Shown: positions 7,187 to 16,040, counted from the first letter of the stretch. The stretch is 32,101 bases of DNA from Nonlabens sp. (GCA_020630715.1 JAHDIQ010000013.1:1-32101); one strand, 5' to 3'. The notes: a model not told the origin generated them from the letters alone. Translations and numbers: made by a program.

Positions 7187-8146
7187 ATGCCCTTAAAAAA
7201 CAACATTAGCACTGCTTTAAAAGGACTACTCATGGGCGCTGCAGACGTGGTTCCTGGAGTTAGCGGTGGAACGATTGCGTTTATAACCGGTATTTATGAA
7301 GAATTAATCACTACGATAGATAACTTAAACCTATCAGTAGTTAAAGAATTATTTTCAAACGGCGTTCTCAACACCATTAAAAAGTACAATCTTAATTTCT
7401 TGTTTTCATTGCTAGCAGGAATAGCGATTAGCATCATTAGTTTATCAAAGCTCCTTACCTATTTACTAAAAGCGCATCCTATTCTGGTTTGGGCATTTTT
7501 CTTTGGGTTAGTCCTTGCTAGTATTTTATATATCGCAAGACAAATTAAACGATGGAGCCTTGCCACTATCTCCATTATGACTGCAGGTGCTATCATCTCT
7601 TATTATATCACCATTGCAGAACCTCTTGCTTCTCCAGAAAGTTGGTGGTACTTACTATTATCTGGATTTATAGCAATCATTGCCATGATATTACCAGGAT
7701 TATCAGGTGCATTCTTGCTACTGTTATTAGGCAGTTATGAAGTAATTTTAGGTTCTATTTCTGGATTTTTTGAAGCATTAGTAGCAGGCGACTGGAACCA
7801 ATTTTGGGTTCATTTAAAAACCATTCTATTAGTTGCGACTGGAGCTATATTAGGTTTAAAACTATTTAGCAAGGCTTTACGCTGGTTGTTTAAAAACTAT
7901 GAAAACTACACACTAGCTGTGCTTACAGGTTTCATGATAGGATCACTTAATAAGCTGTGGCCATGGAAACTAGTGCTTAAAACTAGAGTGAATTCCCATG
8001 GCGAGGAAGTTCCCTTTTTAGAGCAATCCATACTACCACAAAATTTTCAAGGTGATACGCTTATTTTATCTGCAATCGGGCTTATGATTACAGGATTTTT
8101 ACTTATACTTATCTTAGAAAGAGTAGCCAGTAAAAAACAAGCATAG
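7187..8146 (+). CDS. popT: DUF368 family transporter (PopT-type undecaprenyl phosphate translocase), copy 1
   Basis: Multi-pass membrane protein of the DUF368 family, members of which (PopT) have been shown to recycle undecaprenyl phosphate across the cytoplasmic membrane for envelope polymer synthesis. The family signature is clear: MGAADVVPGVSGGTIAFITG at about residues 16-35, followed by IYEELI, with a second internal PGLSGAFLLLLLGSYE repeat in the middle, as expected for an inverted-repeat transporter. Its length of 319 residues fits the family. Its TAG stop shares one base with the GTG start of a second family member, so the two are probably cotranslated. Assignment of substrate is by family, not from residues seen here. 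Confidence 0.85.
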   Translation: MPLKNNISTALKGLLMGAADVVPGVSGGTIAFITGIYEELITTIDNLNLSVVKELFSNGVLNTIKKYNLNFLFSLLAGIAISIISLSKLLTYLLKAHPILVWAFFFGLVLASILYIARQIKRWSLATISIMTAGAIISYYITIAEPLASPESWWYLLLSGFIAIIAMILPGLSGAFLLLLLGSYEVILGSISGFFEALVAGDWNQFWVHLKTILLVATGAILGLKLFSKALRWLFKNYENYTLAVLTGFMIGSLNKLWPWKLVLKTRVNSHGEEVPFLEQSILPQNFQGDTLILSAIGLMITGFLLILILERVASKKQA

Positions 8147-9165
8147 TGCGACAACCTACACGTAGTTTAAGTGACAAGTTTTTTCTTGTCATTAAAGGAA
8201 TAGCTATGGGAACTGCAAATAAAGTTCCTGGAGTTAGTGGTGGCGTCGTGGCTTATGTCGCAGGTTTTTATGAAGAATTCATCTATTCTTTTCAAAAACT
8301 AAATCTCAAAGCGTTTAAATTATTAATCGATGGTCGTTTTAGAGTGTTTTGGGATTATGTGAATGCTCGATTTCTAGCGTTACTATTATTCGGCGAGGTG
8401 ATTAGTTACTTTACCGTAAGTAAAGGACTAGATCTACTGATAAAGAATTATCCTATTTTAGTTTGGTCCGCATTTTTCGGGATGATTCTAGGCTCAATTT
8501 ATTATATCTCAAGAGAATATGACGCGTGGACACGTAGGAATATTGCCATTCTAGCACTAGGTACTGCAATAGGAATAGGCACGTCCTTATTAGATCCGGC
8601 CACAGATAATGCAAATTTATTTTTTGTCTTCTTTTGTGGAATTGTTAGTATTTCTGGAATGACTTTACCAGGTTTAAGCGGTAGTTTTATATTGATTCTT
8701 TTAGGTAACTATGTGCTATTGCTAGTAGACAGTATCAATGCATTTTTTGACACGATGGTTGCTGTGCTACAATGGGATTTCTCATGGTGGAATGATCCAG
8801 TTCACATGAATTTAATGACCATTCTAGGTGTGTTTTTATTAGGATCATTTGTAGGATTAATCAGTTTATCGCATTTATTAGGATGGACTTTTAAGCATTA
8901 CCGTAATGAAACTAACGCCATGATCATAGGCTTTATTACGGGATCACTAGGCGTCGTATGGCCGTGGAAAAAAGAAGTATTTAAAACATCAGAAACTGGC
9001 AGTATGGTACTAGATCAATCGGGAAATCCTATTCTAGAAAACTACATCAGATTCTGGCCAGAAATCAATAGTACTCACACATGGATTGCAATAGGACTAA
9101 TAGCAGTAGGATTTGCAATCGTTTATATCATAGATCGTTATGGCCAGCAGGCAAATCCCGCATAG
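8146..9165 (+). CDS. DUF368 family transporter (PopT-type), copy 2
   Basis: Second DUF368 protein in tandem, with MGTANKVPGVSGGVVAYVAG, then FYEEFI, near the N-terminus and PGLSGSFILILLGNY in the middle. It is clearly paralogous to the preceding gene but well diverged, so the duplication is not recent. The start is GTG at 8146, overlapping the previous stop by one base (TAGTG). The 3' end overlaps aroE by 26 bp. The two products might form a heterodimer or serve different polyprenyl carriers; that is inference. It has 339 residues and multiple membrane segments throughout. Confidence 0.85.
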   Translation: MRQPTRSLSDKFFLVIKGIAMGTANKVPGVSGGVVAYVAGFYEEFIYSFQKLNLKAFKLLIDGRFRVFWDYVNARFLALLLFGEVISYFTVSKGLDLLIKNYPILVWSAFFGMILGSIYYISREYDAWTRRNIAILALGTAIGIGTSLLDPATDNANLFFVFFCGIVSISGMTLPGLSGSFILILLGNYVLLLVDSINAFFDTMVAVLQWDFSWWNDPVHMNLMTILGVFLLGSFVGLISLSHLLGWTFKHYRNETNAMIIGFITGSLGVVWPWKKEVFKTSETGSMVLDQSGNPILENYIRFWPEINSTHTWIAIGLIAVGFAIVYIIDRYGQQANPA

Positions 9166-9937
9166 TATTTTTGGACTTATAGGTAAACGTCTGGATTATA
9201 GCTTTTCAAAAGCCTATTTTACAGAAAAATTTGAGCGTATCAAACTGGATGATCATCACTACCGCAATTTTGAAATAGGTAGTGAGGAGGAATTATTACG
9301 CTTTCGCGAAAGCGTAATCTACAACAACCTCTCGCGCACTACAGACGGTAAACCTGAGATTTTAAGAGGCCTTAATGTTACGATTCCGTACAAAGAATCC
9401 ATCCTAGAAATTCTAGATGAAATTAGTGGTGAAGCCAAAGCAATAGGCGCGGTAAACACGATCACCATTGAGGATAATATCTGGACCGGTCATAATACCG
9501 ATGCGTACGGATTTGCAAAAAGTCTAGAACCACATCTACCTATTAAAGGTAACGCGTTGATTTTAGGAACTGGTGGCGCGTCAAAGGCGATTGCGTATAC
9601 ATTAGAAGCATTACAAATTCCGTATTTGTACGTATCCAGAACACCAACACCACAAGGTGATTATGAAATTCCGTATGATCTTGTGGATAAAGAACTACTG
9701 AAAGACATAGGCTTAATAGTCAATACAACGCCATTAGGCACTTATCCAGATGTGGATACTGCGCCAAATCTTCCTTATAAACATCTTCAAAAAGGAACCG
9801 TACTTCAAGATCTTACTTATAATCCTGCTAATACCCTATTCATGAAAAAAGGAACAATTCATGGTGCTGTTGCCATCAATGGTTACCAGATGCTGGTCCA
9901 ACAAGCAGAACGCGCCTGGGAATTATGGAATGAATGA
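9140..9937 (+). CDS. aroE: Shikimate dehydrogenase
   Basis: NADPH-dependent reduction of 3-dehydroshikimate to shikimate, fourth step of the common aromatic pathway. Substrate-site residues are visible: Ser21 and Ser23 (DYSFSKAYF), catalytic Lys85 (LNVTIPYK), Asn106 (GAVNT), Asp121 (HNTDAYGF) and the NGYQMLVQQ segment near the C-terminus. The nucleotide loop is GTGGASKA (143-150). The start at 9140 overlaps the upstream transporter; a few residues before FGLIGK exceed the usual N-terminus. A 24-bp genomic palindrome is embedded at 9295-9318 and encodes residues 52-60 (LLRFRESVI), in a region that looks about a dozen residues longer than in the flavobacterial AroE sequences I recall. The active-site residues are intact, so the enzyme is probably functional. 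Confidence 0.92.
   Translation: MASRQIPHSIFGLIGKRLDYSFSKAYFTEKFERIKLDDHHYRNFEIGSEEELLRFRESVIYNNLSRTTDGKPEILRGLNVTIPYKESILEILDEISGEAKAIGAVNTITIEDNIWTGHNTDAYGFAKSLEPHLPIKGNALILGTGGASKAIAYTLEALQIPYLYVSRTPTPQGDYEIPYDLVDKELLKDIGLIVNTTPLGTYPDVDTAPNLPYKHLQKGTVLQDLTYNPANTLFMKKGTIHGAVAINGYQMLVQQAERAWELWNE
9295..9318. repeat. Dispersed 24-bp palindrome, copy 1 (inside aroE)
   Basis: Perfect palindrome with core GCTTTCGCGAAAGC, flanked by ATTAC and GTAAT. It is read in frame as part of AroE. Other copies are at 17170, 23479, 23665 (degenerate), 25939 and 29845. Confidence 0.85.
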
Positions 9938-10493
9938 TTTAGGTAGTTGGGGTTTTATGCTTCAGGTTACTAGAAATTTAGGAATGAGAAACTTGGAACT
10001 TGTAATCCTTGTTGTCAGTTCGAGCGCAGTCGAGAACTAAATCCGTTCACAAGTGAGAAATTAAAAACTTTAAACTTTGAACCCGTCAATTGTTTTCCTT
10101 ATTGTCAGTTTGAGCGCAGTCGAGAACTAAATCCGTTCACAAGTGAAAACTTCAAAAGACTTTAAAATTGGAACCTGTCACCTGTTTTCCTGGTTGTCAG
10201 TTCGAGCGCAGTCGAGAACTAAATCCGTTTGCAAGTGAGAAATTAAAAAGACTTTAAACTTGGAACCTGTCACCTGTTTTCCTTGTTGTCAGTTTGAGCG
10301 CAGTCGAGAACTAAATCCGTACGCAAGTGAGAACTTCAAAAGACTTTAAACCTTGAACCATAAACCTTGAATTTTCCAGTTTAACAACATCACCTCTTAT
10401 TGCAACATCCTAAGGATGTCCGTATCTTGCACGTCCTTAATTAAAGGAATAAATGAAAGATAACCTGTGCTTAACACAGATGGATTTTAAATT
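9938..10493. repeat. Intergenic region with four tandem ~91-bp repeats
   Basis: Units start with TTGTCAGTT at 10012, 10102, 10194 and 10286 (periods 90, 92 and 92) and run to about 10377. Each contains AGTTcGAGCGCAGTCGAGAACT, able to form a short hairpin (AGTTC with GAACT), followed by AAATCCG and a variable A-rich part ending in TGTTTTCCT. Some units carry one-base differences that break the hairpin (AGTTT). The motif is of a type I associate with dispersed intergenic repeats in flavobacteria. No reading frame is supported. Confidence 0.8.
10400..10430 (+). promoter_or_regulatory. Candidate flavobacterial promoter of the DUF349 gene
   Basis: TTG at 10400-10402 and TATCTTGC at 10423-10430 are separated by 20 bases, close to the Bacteroidota pattern TTG, about 19 bases, TAnnTTTG. 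The gene starts at 10494. AAGGA and TCCTT flank the box as a small inverted repeat (10412-10436). Confidence 0.4.
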
Positions 10494-12638
10494 ATGAATA
10501 CAGAAGAACACGCAAACGATTCTTTAAACGAGTCGGAAAACACAAACAACACTCCAGAAGTTACAAAAACTCCTGAAGTTAAAACAGAAGACACAGCAAC
10601 TACAGAATCTACAGACACCGTAGTTGAGGCTACTGAAACAACAGAACCAGTTGAAGAATCTATAGCTGACTCTACTACAATAGAAGCGACAGAAACTGCT
10701 GTGGAAACCACGGAAGAACCATCACCATCAGAAGTTGAAACTCCATCTAAAGAACCTGTAGCAGAAACGACTACATCAACTGAAGATGAAGAAGATCATG
10801 AAGATGATGTAAAGGAGCAAACACTTCCAGAGACAGATTATAATACCTTAGATGAAGTTGCGTTAATCGCCGCAATGCGTCATTTAATTCAAGAATATCC
10901 TATCAATACAATTAAATCTCATGTGGACGAGATTAAAAAAGTATTTGAGGTAAAAAATAGCGCATCAGAAAAAGAAGCGCATGAAGCTCATGCTGCAGCG
11001 CATCCCGCAACAGAAGAAACTCCTACACCAGAATTTATATACGATAACAAACTAGGACGTGAGTTTAACGACTTGCATAGTCTATACCGCAAGCAACGTG
11101 GAGAATTCCAGCGTCAGCAACGTAAAATGCAAGAAGATAATCTTGCAAAACGTAAAGAAATCATAGAGTCTATTAAAAACTTAATAGACGAAGAAGAAAA
11201 TATAGGTACGACATTTAAAAAATTCAATGACCTGCAAGCAGCATGGCGCGAGACTGGTAAAATTCCTCACGATGCTTATAACATCGTATGGAACGATTAC
11301 CGTTTACACGTGCAAAACTTTTATGATTACATAGACTTAAGTAAAGAGTTGCGTGATAAAGACTTTGAACGTAATCTAGGATTCTTAAATAAAATCATCG
11401 CTCGTGCAGATGAACTGGCAACTGAACCTAATGTTCACAAGGCGTTACGTGAGTTACAAGAGCTACACCGCATGTGGAAAGAAGATGCTGGACCAGTTGC
11501 AAAAGAAGATCGCGAACCAGTCTGGCAACGATTTAAAGCGGCCAGCGATGTGATACATGATAAGCGAACTGCCTACTATGAAGAACGCGATAAACTAGCA
11601 GTTAAAAATCAAACCATCAAAGAAAACATCATTGCAGAGATTCAGAAAATCACTAGCGAAGGTGCTAAGAATCATAAAGGATGGCAAGATAAACTTCAAG
11701 AAATCAATGTTTTAAAGGAATTATTTACTACAACAGGTCCAGCACCTAAAGCTGTAAATAACAGTTTATGGGATCAATTTAGAACAGTTACAAGAGCATT
11801 CAACAGTGCAAAAAACGATTTCTACAAAGAGATCAAAAAAGAGCATCAGGCTAATCTGGATAAGAAAATGGCTTTAATCGCTATCGCCGAGGAACATCAG
11901 GATTCTGAAAACTTTAGAGAGTCTCTAGAGGTAATGAAACGCATACAACGCGAATGGAAAGAAATAGGTCATGTACCACGTAAGGTGAGTGATAAAATCT
12001 GGAAGCGTTTTCAAACGGCATGTAATAATTTCTTTGACAAACAAAAATCTCAAAAGAAATCTGAAAATGCAGAAGAGGTAGCAAACTTTGACGCAAAGAT
12101 GAAAATCTACGACGCTCTTAAGGAAATGTTGCCACAAGATGATCTAGACGCGATGAAAGCGAGTATTGAAAAGCACATGCAAGACTGGGCAGCCATAGGT
12201 CGCGTACCGTATGCAAAACGTCATATACAAGATAAATTTGACAAGCTATTGAAAGCAAAACTAAAAGCAGCTGGAATGAATGCGGTAGATGCAGAAATGA
12301 TGAAGTACGAGAACAAGCTGGAAAGTTTAAAGAATGGCGATGATCGTGACTTTAAAAATGAACGTTTCTACCTGCGCAAGCGACGCGAGGAAATAGAGAA
12401 TGAATTGAGACAACTGGATAACAACATGCAGTTTATCAATACAAAGGATGATAAGAATCCTTTTATGGTTCAAATCAAAAAGAACATTGCTAGTTTTAAT
12501 GAAGAACTTGCATTAATAAAAGAGAAGTCTAAGCAATTGAATATTCTACAGCGTCAAATAGAAAAAGCAGCTCAAGAAGAGGCAACAGCTCAAGAAGCTG
12601 AAGCTAATCCAGAAGTTGAAACAGAAGAAAACGAATAG
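10494..12638 (+). CDS. DUF349 domain protein with acidic N-terminal tail
   Basis: Cytoplasmic, highly charged 714-residue protein. Residues 1 to about 115 are low-complexity, rich in Thr, Glu, Val and Ser and probably disordered. From about 185 to 600 come repeated DUF349-type helical units, recognisable by Trp-containing spacings such as LQAAWRETGKIPHDAYNIVW, LHRMWKEDAGPVAKEDREPV, IQREWKEIGHVPRKVSDKIW and MQDWAAIGRVPYAKRHIQDK. A C-terminal coiled coil with an acidic tail follows. DUF349 proteins are widespread in Bacteroidota and their molecular role is not settled. The gene stands alone with its own promoter-like box and a strong terminator. Confidence 0.85.
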   Translation: MNTEEHANDSLNESENTNNTPEVTKTPEVKTEDTATTESTDTVVEATETTEPVEESIADSTTIEATETAVETTEEPSPSEVETPSKEPVAETTTSTEDEEDHEDDVKEQTLPETDYNTLDEVALIAAMRHLIQEYPINTIKSHVDEIKKVFEVKNSASEKEAHEAHAAAHPATEETPTPEFIYDNKLGREFNDLHSLYRKQRGEFQRQQRKMQEDNLAKRKEIIESIKNLIDEEENIGTTFKKFNDLQAAWRETGKIPHDAYNIVWNDYRLHVQNFYDYIDLSKELRDKDFERNLGFLNKIIARADELATEPNVHKALRELQELHRMWKEDAGPVAKEDREPVWQRFKAASDVIHDKRTAYYEERDKLAVKNQTIKENIIAEIQKITSEGAKNHKGWQDKLQEINVLKELFTTTGPAPKAVNNSLWDQFRTVTRAFNSAKNDFYKEIKKEHQANLDKKMALIAIAEEHQDSENFRESLEVMKRIQREWKEIGHVPRKVSDKIWKRFQTACNNFFDKQKSQKKSENAEEVANFDAKMKIYDALKEMLPQDDLDAMKASIEKHMQDWAAIGRVPYAKRHIQDKFDKLLKAKLKAAGMNAVDAEMMKYENKLESLKNGDDRDFKNERFYLRKRREEIENELRQLDNNMQFINTKDDKNPFMVQIKKNIASFNEELALIKEKSKQLNILQRQIEKAAQEEATAQEAEANPEVETEENE

Positions 12639-12660
12639 CAGTTTTCATTTTTATATCTTT

Positions 12661-12692
12661 AATGCGCTGGAACATTCCAGCGCATTTTTTTT
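12661..12692 (+). terminator. Intrinsic terminator of the DUF349 gene
   Basis: Perfect 12-bp stem AATGCGCTGGAA / TTCCAGCGCATT with a two-base CA loop, followed by a run of T. It lies 22 bases after the stop codon. Confidence 0.9.
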
Positions 12693-12769
12693 ATTCAGGT
12701 TTTGCTAGAGAGAATATCTGTAAGTCAATCATTTTAAAAACAGTGGTTACAAAACGAGATTAAAACATT

Positions 12770-13801
12770 ATGAGTGAGTTACAAAAATTAGAGAATTTTG
12801 TCATTTATCAAACCATCACAGGTAAAGTAAATGTTCAAGTTTATTATGCTGATAATACGATTTGGCTAACTCAAAAAGTAATAGCTCAGTTATTCAATAA
12901 AGGAAGAAGCACCATCACTGAACATTTAAAAAAAATATTTAAAGAAGGTGAATTAGATGAAAATCTGGTTTGTCAGGAATTCCGACATACCACTCAACAC
13001 GGAGCTATAAAAGGAAAAACACAGTCTAAATCTGTAAAATTTTATAATCTAAGAGCTGTTACCGCAGTAGGTTATAGAGTAAACTCACCTGAAGCAACCG
13101 CTTTTAGAAAATGGGCAACAGAACTTTTGCATGATTACATTGTTAAAGGTTTTATCATGGACGATGAACGGTTAAAGCAAGTACAACATTTTGGCAAAGA
13201 TTACTTTAACGAAATGCTGGAGCGAATAAGAGAAATCCGCTTAAGTGAAAGACGTTTTTATCAAAAAATAACGGATATATATGCTCTCTCTGCTGATTAT
13301 GATAAAGATGATTTCTTAACAAAAAAATTCTATGCTACAACCCAAAATAAATTGCATTGGGCAATACATGGTAAAACGGCAGCAGAGATTATTTATAGTA
13401 ATTCAGATGCTAAAAAAACAGCAATGGGCTTAAAAACTTGGAAAAATGCACCAGAAGGCAAGATTTTGAAAAGTGATGTAACCATAGCAAAAAATTATTT
13501 AGAAGAAGAACACTTAAACCAACTTAAAAGATTAGTCACTTCTTATTTAGACTTAGCCGAAAATAGAGCAAAGAGAAGCATTGTTATGAATATGAAAGAT
13601 TGGATCGTTTTTTTAGATAAATTCTTAGAATTATCTGATTATCCGTTACTAATGCACAAAGGAAAGGTCTCTGCATTAGAAGCTAAATTAAAAGCGGAGG
13701 GCGAATATGATGTATTTAGAATTAAACAAGACGAAAATTATCTTTCTGACTTTGACAAAATAATTGAAAAACTACCAAATGAAATTCAAGATAATTCTTA
13801 G
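12770..13801 (+). CDS. RhuM family protein
   Basis: 343 residues matching the RhuM (virulence protein RhuM) family along its length. The N-terminal DNA-binding-like region has the family pattern TIWLTQKVIAQLFNKGRSTITEHLKKIFKEGEL (about 30-62, residues matched in order), then FYNLRAVTAVGYRVNSPEATAFRKWA (about 96-121). The C-terminal half is helical with YLDLAENRAKR. RhuM was named from a Salmonella pathogenicity island; the biochemical role is unknown and homologues occur in accessory regions, often near restriction or defence genes. Here it is a single gene between core genes, without visible partners, and slightly more A+T-rich than its neighbours. ATG at 12770 is the natural start. Confidence 0.82.
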   Translation: MSELQKLENFVIYQTITGKVNVQVYYADNTIWLTQKVIAQLFNKGRSTITEHLKKIFKEGELDENLVCQEFRHTTQHGAIKGKTQSKSVKFYNLRAVTAVGYRVNSPEATAFRKWATELLHDYIVKGFIMDDERLKQVQHFGKDYFNEMLERIREIRLSERRFYQKITDIYALSADYDKDDFLTKKFYATTQNKLHWAIHGKTAAEIIYSNSDAKKTAMGLKTWKNAPEGKILKSDVTIAKNYLEEEHLNQLKRLVTSYLDLAENRAKRSIVMNMKDWIVFLDKFLELSDYPLLMHKGKVSALEAKLKAEGEYDVFRIKQDENYLSDFDKIIEKLPNEIQDNS

Positions 13802-13828
13802 TGTAAAAACCTAATCAAAATCAACCCA

Positions 13829-14548
13829 ATGCTCAAATTTCTCAATAAAATATTAGGTAGGTCATCGACGAGTTATGAAAATCTCATGAACTCAAAAGCA
13901 GAAACTAATTCCATAGACGCGATAACTATAACCAAGGCAAAACAATTGCTTAAAGAACTAAAAATTCCTGCGTTTGAATTGACCTATAGTGATACGCATA
14001 AATCTAGCCTTCCTAGAATACCAACTTCATGGCCTGTAAATAAAAAAGGGGAACCACTCGCCTATCACGGCGCATTGTGTATCAACGAAATGATTCTAGA
14101 AGTATTTATGCATGAAAAAAGTTTTATGAAAGATCCATTGAACTTACGGGTATTTCATACGTCTTCAACAGCTTATCAAACGGCACTAGAACTTCAAGTA
14201 GAAAAAACATCGCTAGTCTATAAAGAAACCTTAGAGCAACGATCTTGTGAATCGCTACCTATTTGGGAGGAGTTAATTCATAGAGACAAATCATTACATC
14301 AACAGATCGTACAACTTACACCATCAAATCCGTGGACCTTATTCAAAACCGCTAAAAAAGAGCTACTAAAAGATCAAAGTGCTTCCATAGCTGGATATTT
14401 AGGTGGCTATCCTCAATGGCAAATTAACGATATGGATTATCGTAAAATTGAAAAAGCAATGTTCTTAGTTCAATTGACTAAAGAAGGTGACCATGCCTAC
14501 CTGTTTTTAGATGGTGATGAAATAATGACTTACTATCAGCGCTATTAA
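13829..14548 (+). CDS. DUF1963-like protein
   Basis: A soluble protein of 239 residues with no signal peptide or membrane segment. Two segments, LPRIPTSWPVNKKGEPLAYH (about 61-80) and GYLGGYPQWQINDM (about 190-203), resemble the paired proline- and glycine-rich signatures of the DUF1963/YwqG group, and LFLDGDEIMTYYQRY at the end fits the final strand. The match is weak and the family has no established activity. It follows rhuM by 27 bases and precedes the CIA30-like gene by 39, so an operon is possible. Function unknown. Confidence 0.55.
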   Translation: MLKFLNKILGRSSTSYENLMNSKAETNSIDAITITKAKQLLKELKIPAFELTYSDTHKSSLPRIPTSWPVNKKGEPLAYHGALCINEMILEVFMHEKSFMKDPLNLRVFHTSSTAYQTALELQVEKTSLVYKETLEQRSCESLPIWEELIHRDKSLHQQIVQLTPSNPWTLFKTAKKELLKDQSASIAGYLGGYPQWQINDMDYRKIEKAMFLVQLTKEGDHAYLFLDGDEIMTYYQRY

Positions 14549-14587
14549 CGTTGCAAGTACAGACTACTTTTACCGACTTATATTTAT

Positions 14588-15121
14588 ATGAAGCAGTTAT
14601 TAATACTCTTATTACTACTACCTATGAGCGAAAAAACCGTTATTGATTTTAATAGTTCCAAGCCTAATGACTGGATGATTATTAACGATACGGTAATGGG
14701 TGGACGTAGCGATGCATCTATTGAAATTACTGGCGATAGCGTTGTATTTACAGGAACTGTTTCCTTACAAAATAACGGTGGTTTTGTAAGCTACCGCAGT
14801 CCATTCCAGAAATTTGATTTTTCTGATTACAATGGTATTGAGATTAAATATAAATCTACTGGTAGAAGGTTCTCCTTACAATTAGATACAAATAGACGCT
14901 GGTGGTTACCTAATTACAAACATCATTTTGAAAATAATTCTAATGAATGGGTTGTCGCTCGATTGCCTTTTGAAGATTTTCAAAAATATCAAATAGGAAA
15001 AGACACTGGAAAAAAAATGACCTCATCAAAGCTGGATGAAGTCATTAGAGTAGGTATTATTCTCCTAGATAAAAAGGAAGGTCCTTTTGAATTAGAAGTG
15101 GATTACATTAGTCTTTATTAG
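14588..15121 (+). CDS. CIA30 family (galactose-binding-like) protein
   Basis: 177 residues. A short hydrophobic N-terminus (KQLLILLLLLPM) could be a signal sequence. The rest is typical of the CIA30 / NADH:ubiquinone oxidoreductase intermediate-associated family beta-sandwich: DFNSSKPNDWMIINDTVMGGRS, GGFVSYRSPF, DYNGIEIKYKSTGRRFSLQL, then VGIILLDKKEGPFELEVDYI at the end. Bacterial members are mostly uncharacterised, and a role in complex I assembly should not be assumed. Its 3' end overlaps the convergent kinase gene by 14 bases. Confidence 0.8.
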   Translation: MKQLLILLLLLPMSEKTVIDFNSSKPNDWMIINDTVMGGRSDASIEITGDSVVFTGTVSLQNNGGFVSYRSPFQKFDFSDYNGIEIKYKSTGRRFSLQLDTNRRWWLPNYKHHFENNSNEWVVARLPFEDFQKYQIGKDTGKKMTSSKLDEVIRVGIILLDKKEGPFELEVDYISLY

Positions 15122-15974
15122 CTCGTAATTTTTGTCTGTGGTATTCTACTACACCATCAATAGGTCTACGCACGATGTTTCCTAGCTCATAGTTATATTC
15201 TGCAGCGACTTGTTTGATACGATCTTTTGCAAAAAAGGCAATACTACCCACAAAATGTACTTCGTGTGATTTTATCTCTTCTTTGAATTGAAGAATCATA
15301 TTACGTGAAAACTTACGTAACCCTTTACGCAAAAGCTTTTTAATATATCCTTTTTTCAGATTTTGAAAAATGAATTCGGCGTGATTTGCTAGAAACGCAT
15401 TAGGATTAGGTTGCTTGTATAAATTGAATTTGATGTAATCTGGATCCATGTTATACTTTGCAGCAAATAATTCTCTTAGATCTTCTGGCATATTCTTAAA
15501 AGCATAATCTCTAAGTAAGTTTTTACCATACCAGTTACCACTAGCTTCATCCATTAGGGTATAACCTAAGGAAACAACGCGCTGTTCAATAGTATTTCCA
15601 TCACTAAAACAGCAGTTAGAACCAGTTCCTAGAATACAGACAATTCCAGGTTCATCACCTACAGCAGCATATACTGCCGCAGCAGTATCTTCTTTAACGA
15701 CTACTTTACTATTGTGAAAATAAGATTGTAACAGTTGCTCTAGCGCAATTCTAGGCTGTTCAGTTCCACAACCTGCTCCATAGAAATAAACATTAGTAAT
15801 AGCGTCTTTATGAGCTATTAATTCCTCACTTTCTAGAATACGTTCTTGTAATTCTTCTACGGTTAAAATAGCAGGATTCATACCACGCGTACGTGATTTA
15901 AACACCTGTTCTCCTGCTGAATCTAGTGCTACCCAATCGCATTTAGTAGAACCACTATCTGTAATTATGATCAT
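15108..15974 (-). CDS. N-acetylglucosamine kinase-like BadF/BadG-family ATPase
   Basis: ASKHA-fold sugar kinase or ATPase of 288 residues. Phosphate-1 motif DSGSTKCDW is at 6-14, adenosine/phosphate-2 motif LGTGSN at 115-120, and GAGCG at 66-70 with EDTAAAVYAA at 95-104 are typical of bacterial N-acetylglucosamine kinase-like proteins of the BcrAD/BadFG family. The probable reaction is phosphorylation of GlcNAc, perhaps recovered from cell-wall turnover; the substrate is inferred from family. It lies downstream of gapA on the same strand, but a terminator hairpin at 15991-16027 separates them, so independent expression or read-through is likely. Confidence 0.8.
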   Translation of the reverse strand: MIIITDSGSTKCDWVALDSAGEQVFKSRTRGMNPAILTVEELQERILESEELIAHKDAITNVYFYGAGCGTEQPRIALEQLLQSYFHNSKVVVKEDTAAAVYAAVGDEPGIVCILGTGSNCCFSDGNTIEQRVVSLGYTLMDEASGNWYGKNLLRDYAFKNMPEDLRELFAAKYNMDPDYIKFNLYKQPNPNAFLANHAEFIFQNLKKGYIKKLLRKGLRKFSRNMILQFKEEIKSHEVHFVGSIAFFAKDRIKQVAAEYNYELGNIVRRPIDGVVEYHRQKLRANKD

Positions 15975-15990
15975 TTAAAACTTTTTAAAG

Positions 15991-16027
15991 TAAAAAAGAG
16001 AGGCTGTATCGTTATGATACAGCCTCT
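15991..16027 (-). terminator. Intrinsic terminator downstream of gapA
   Basis: A perfect 12-bp stem AGAGGCTGTATC / GATACAGCCTCT with a five-base loop (15999-16027). On the minus strand it is followed by CTTTTTTAC, giving the U tract expected after gapA. Confidence 0.88.
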
Positions 16028-16040
16028 TAAACAATACTTC

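Noticed and set aside
10012-10377. CRISPR array
   Set aside because: The conserved part covers most of each unit and the rest is related between units; there are no unique spacers of constant length and no cas genes.
10487-10711. Minus-strand Ser/Val-rich reading frame
   Set aside because: Antisense shadow of the low-complexity Thr/Glu-rich N-terminus of the DUF349 protein.
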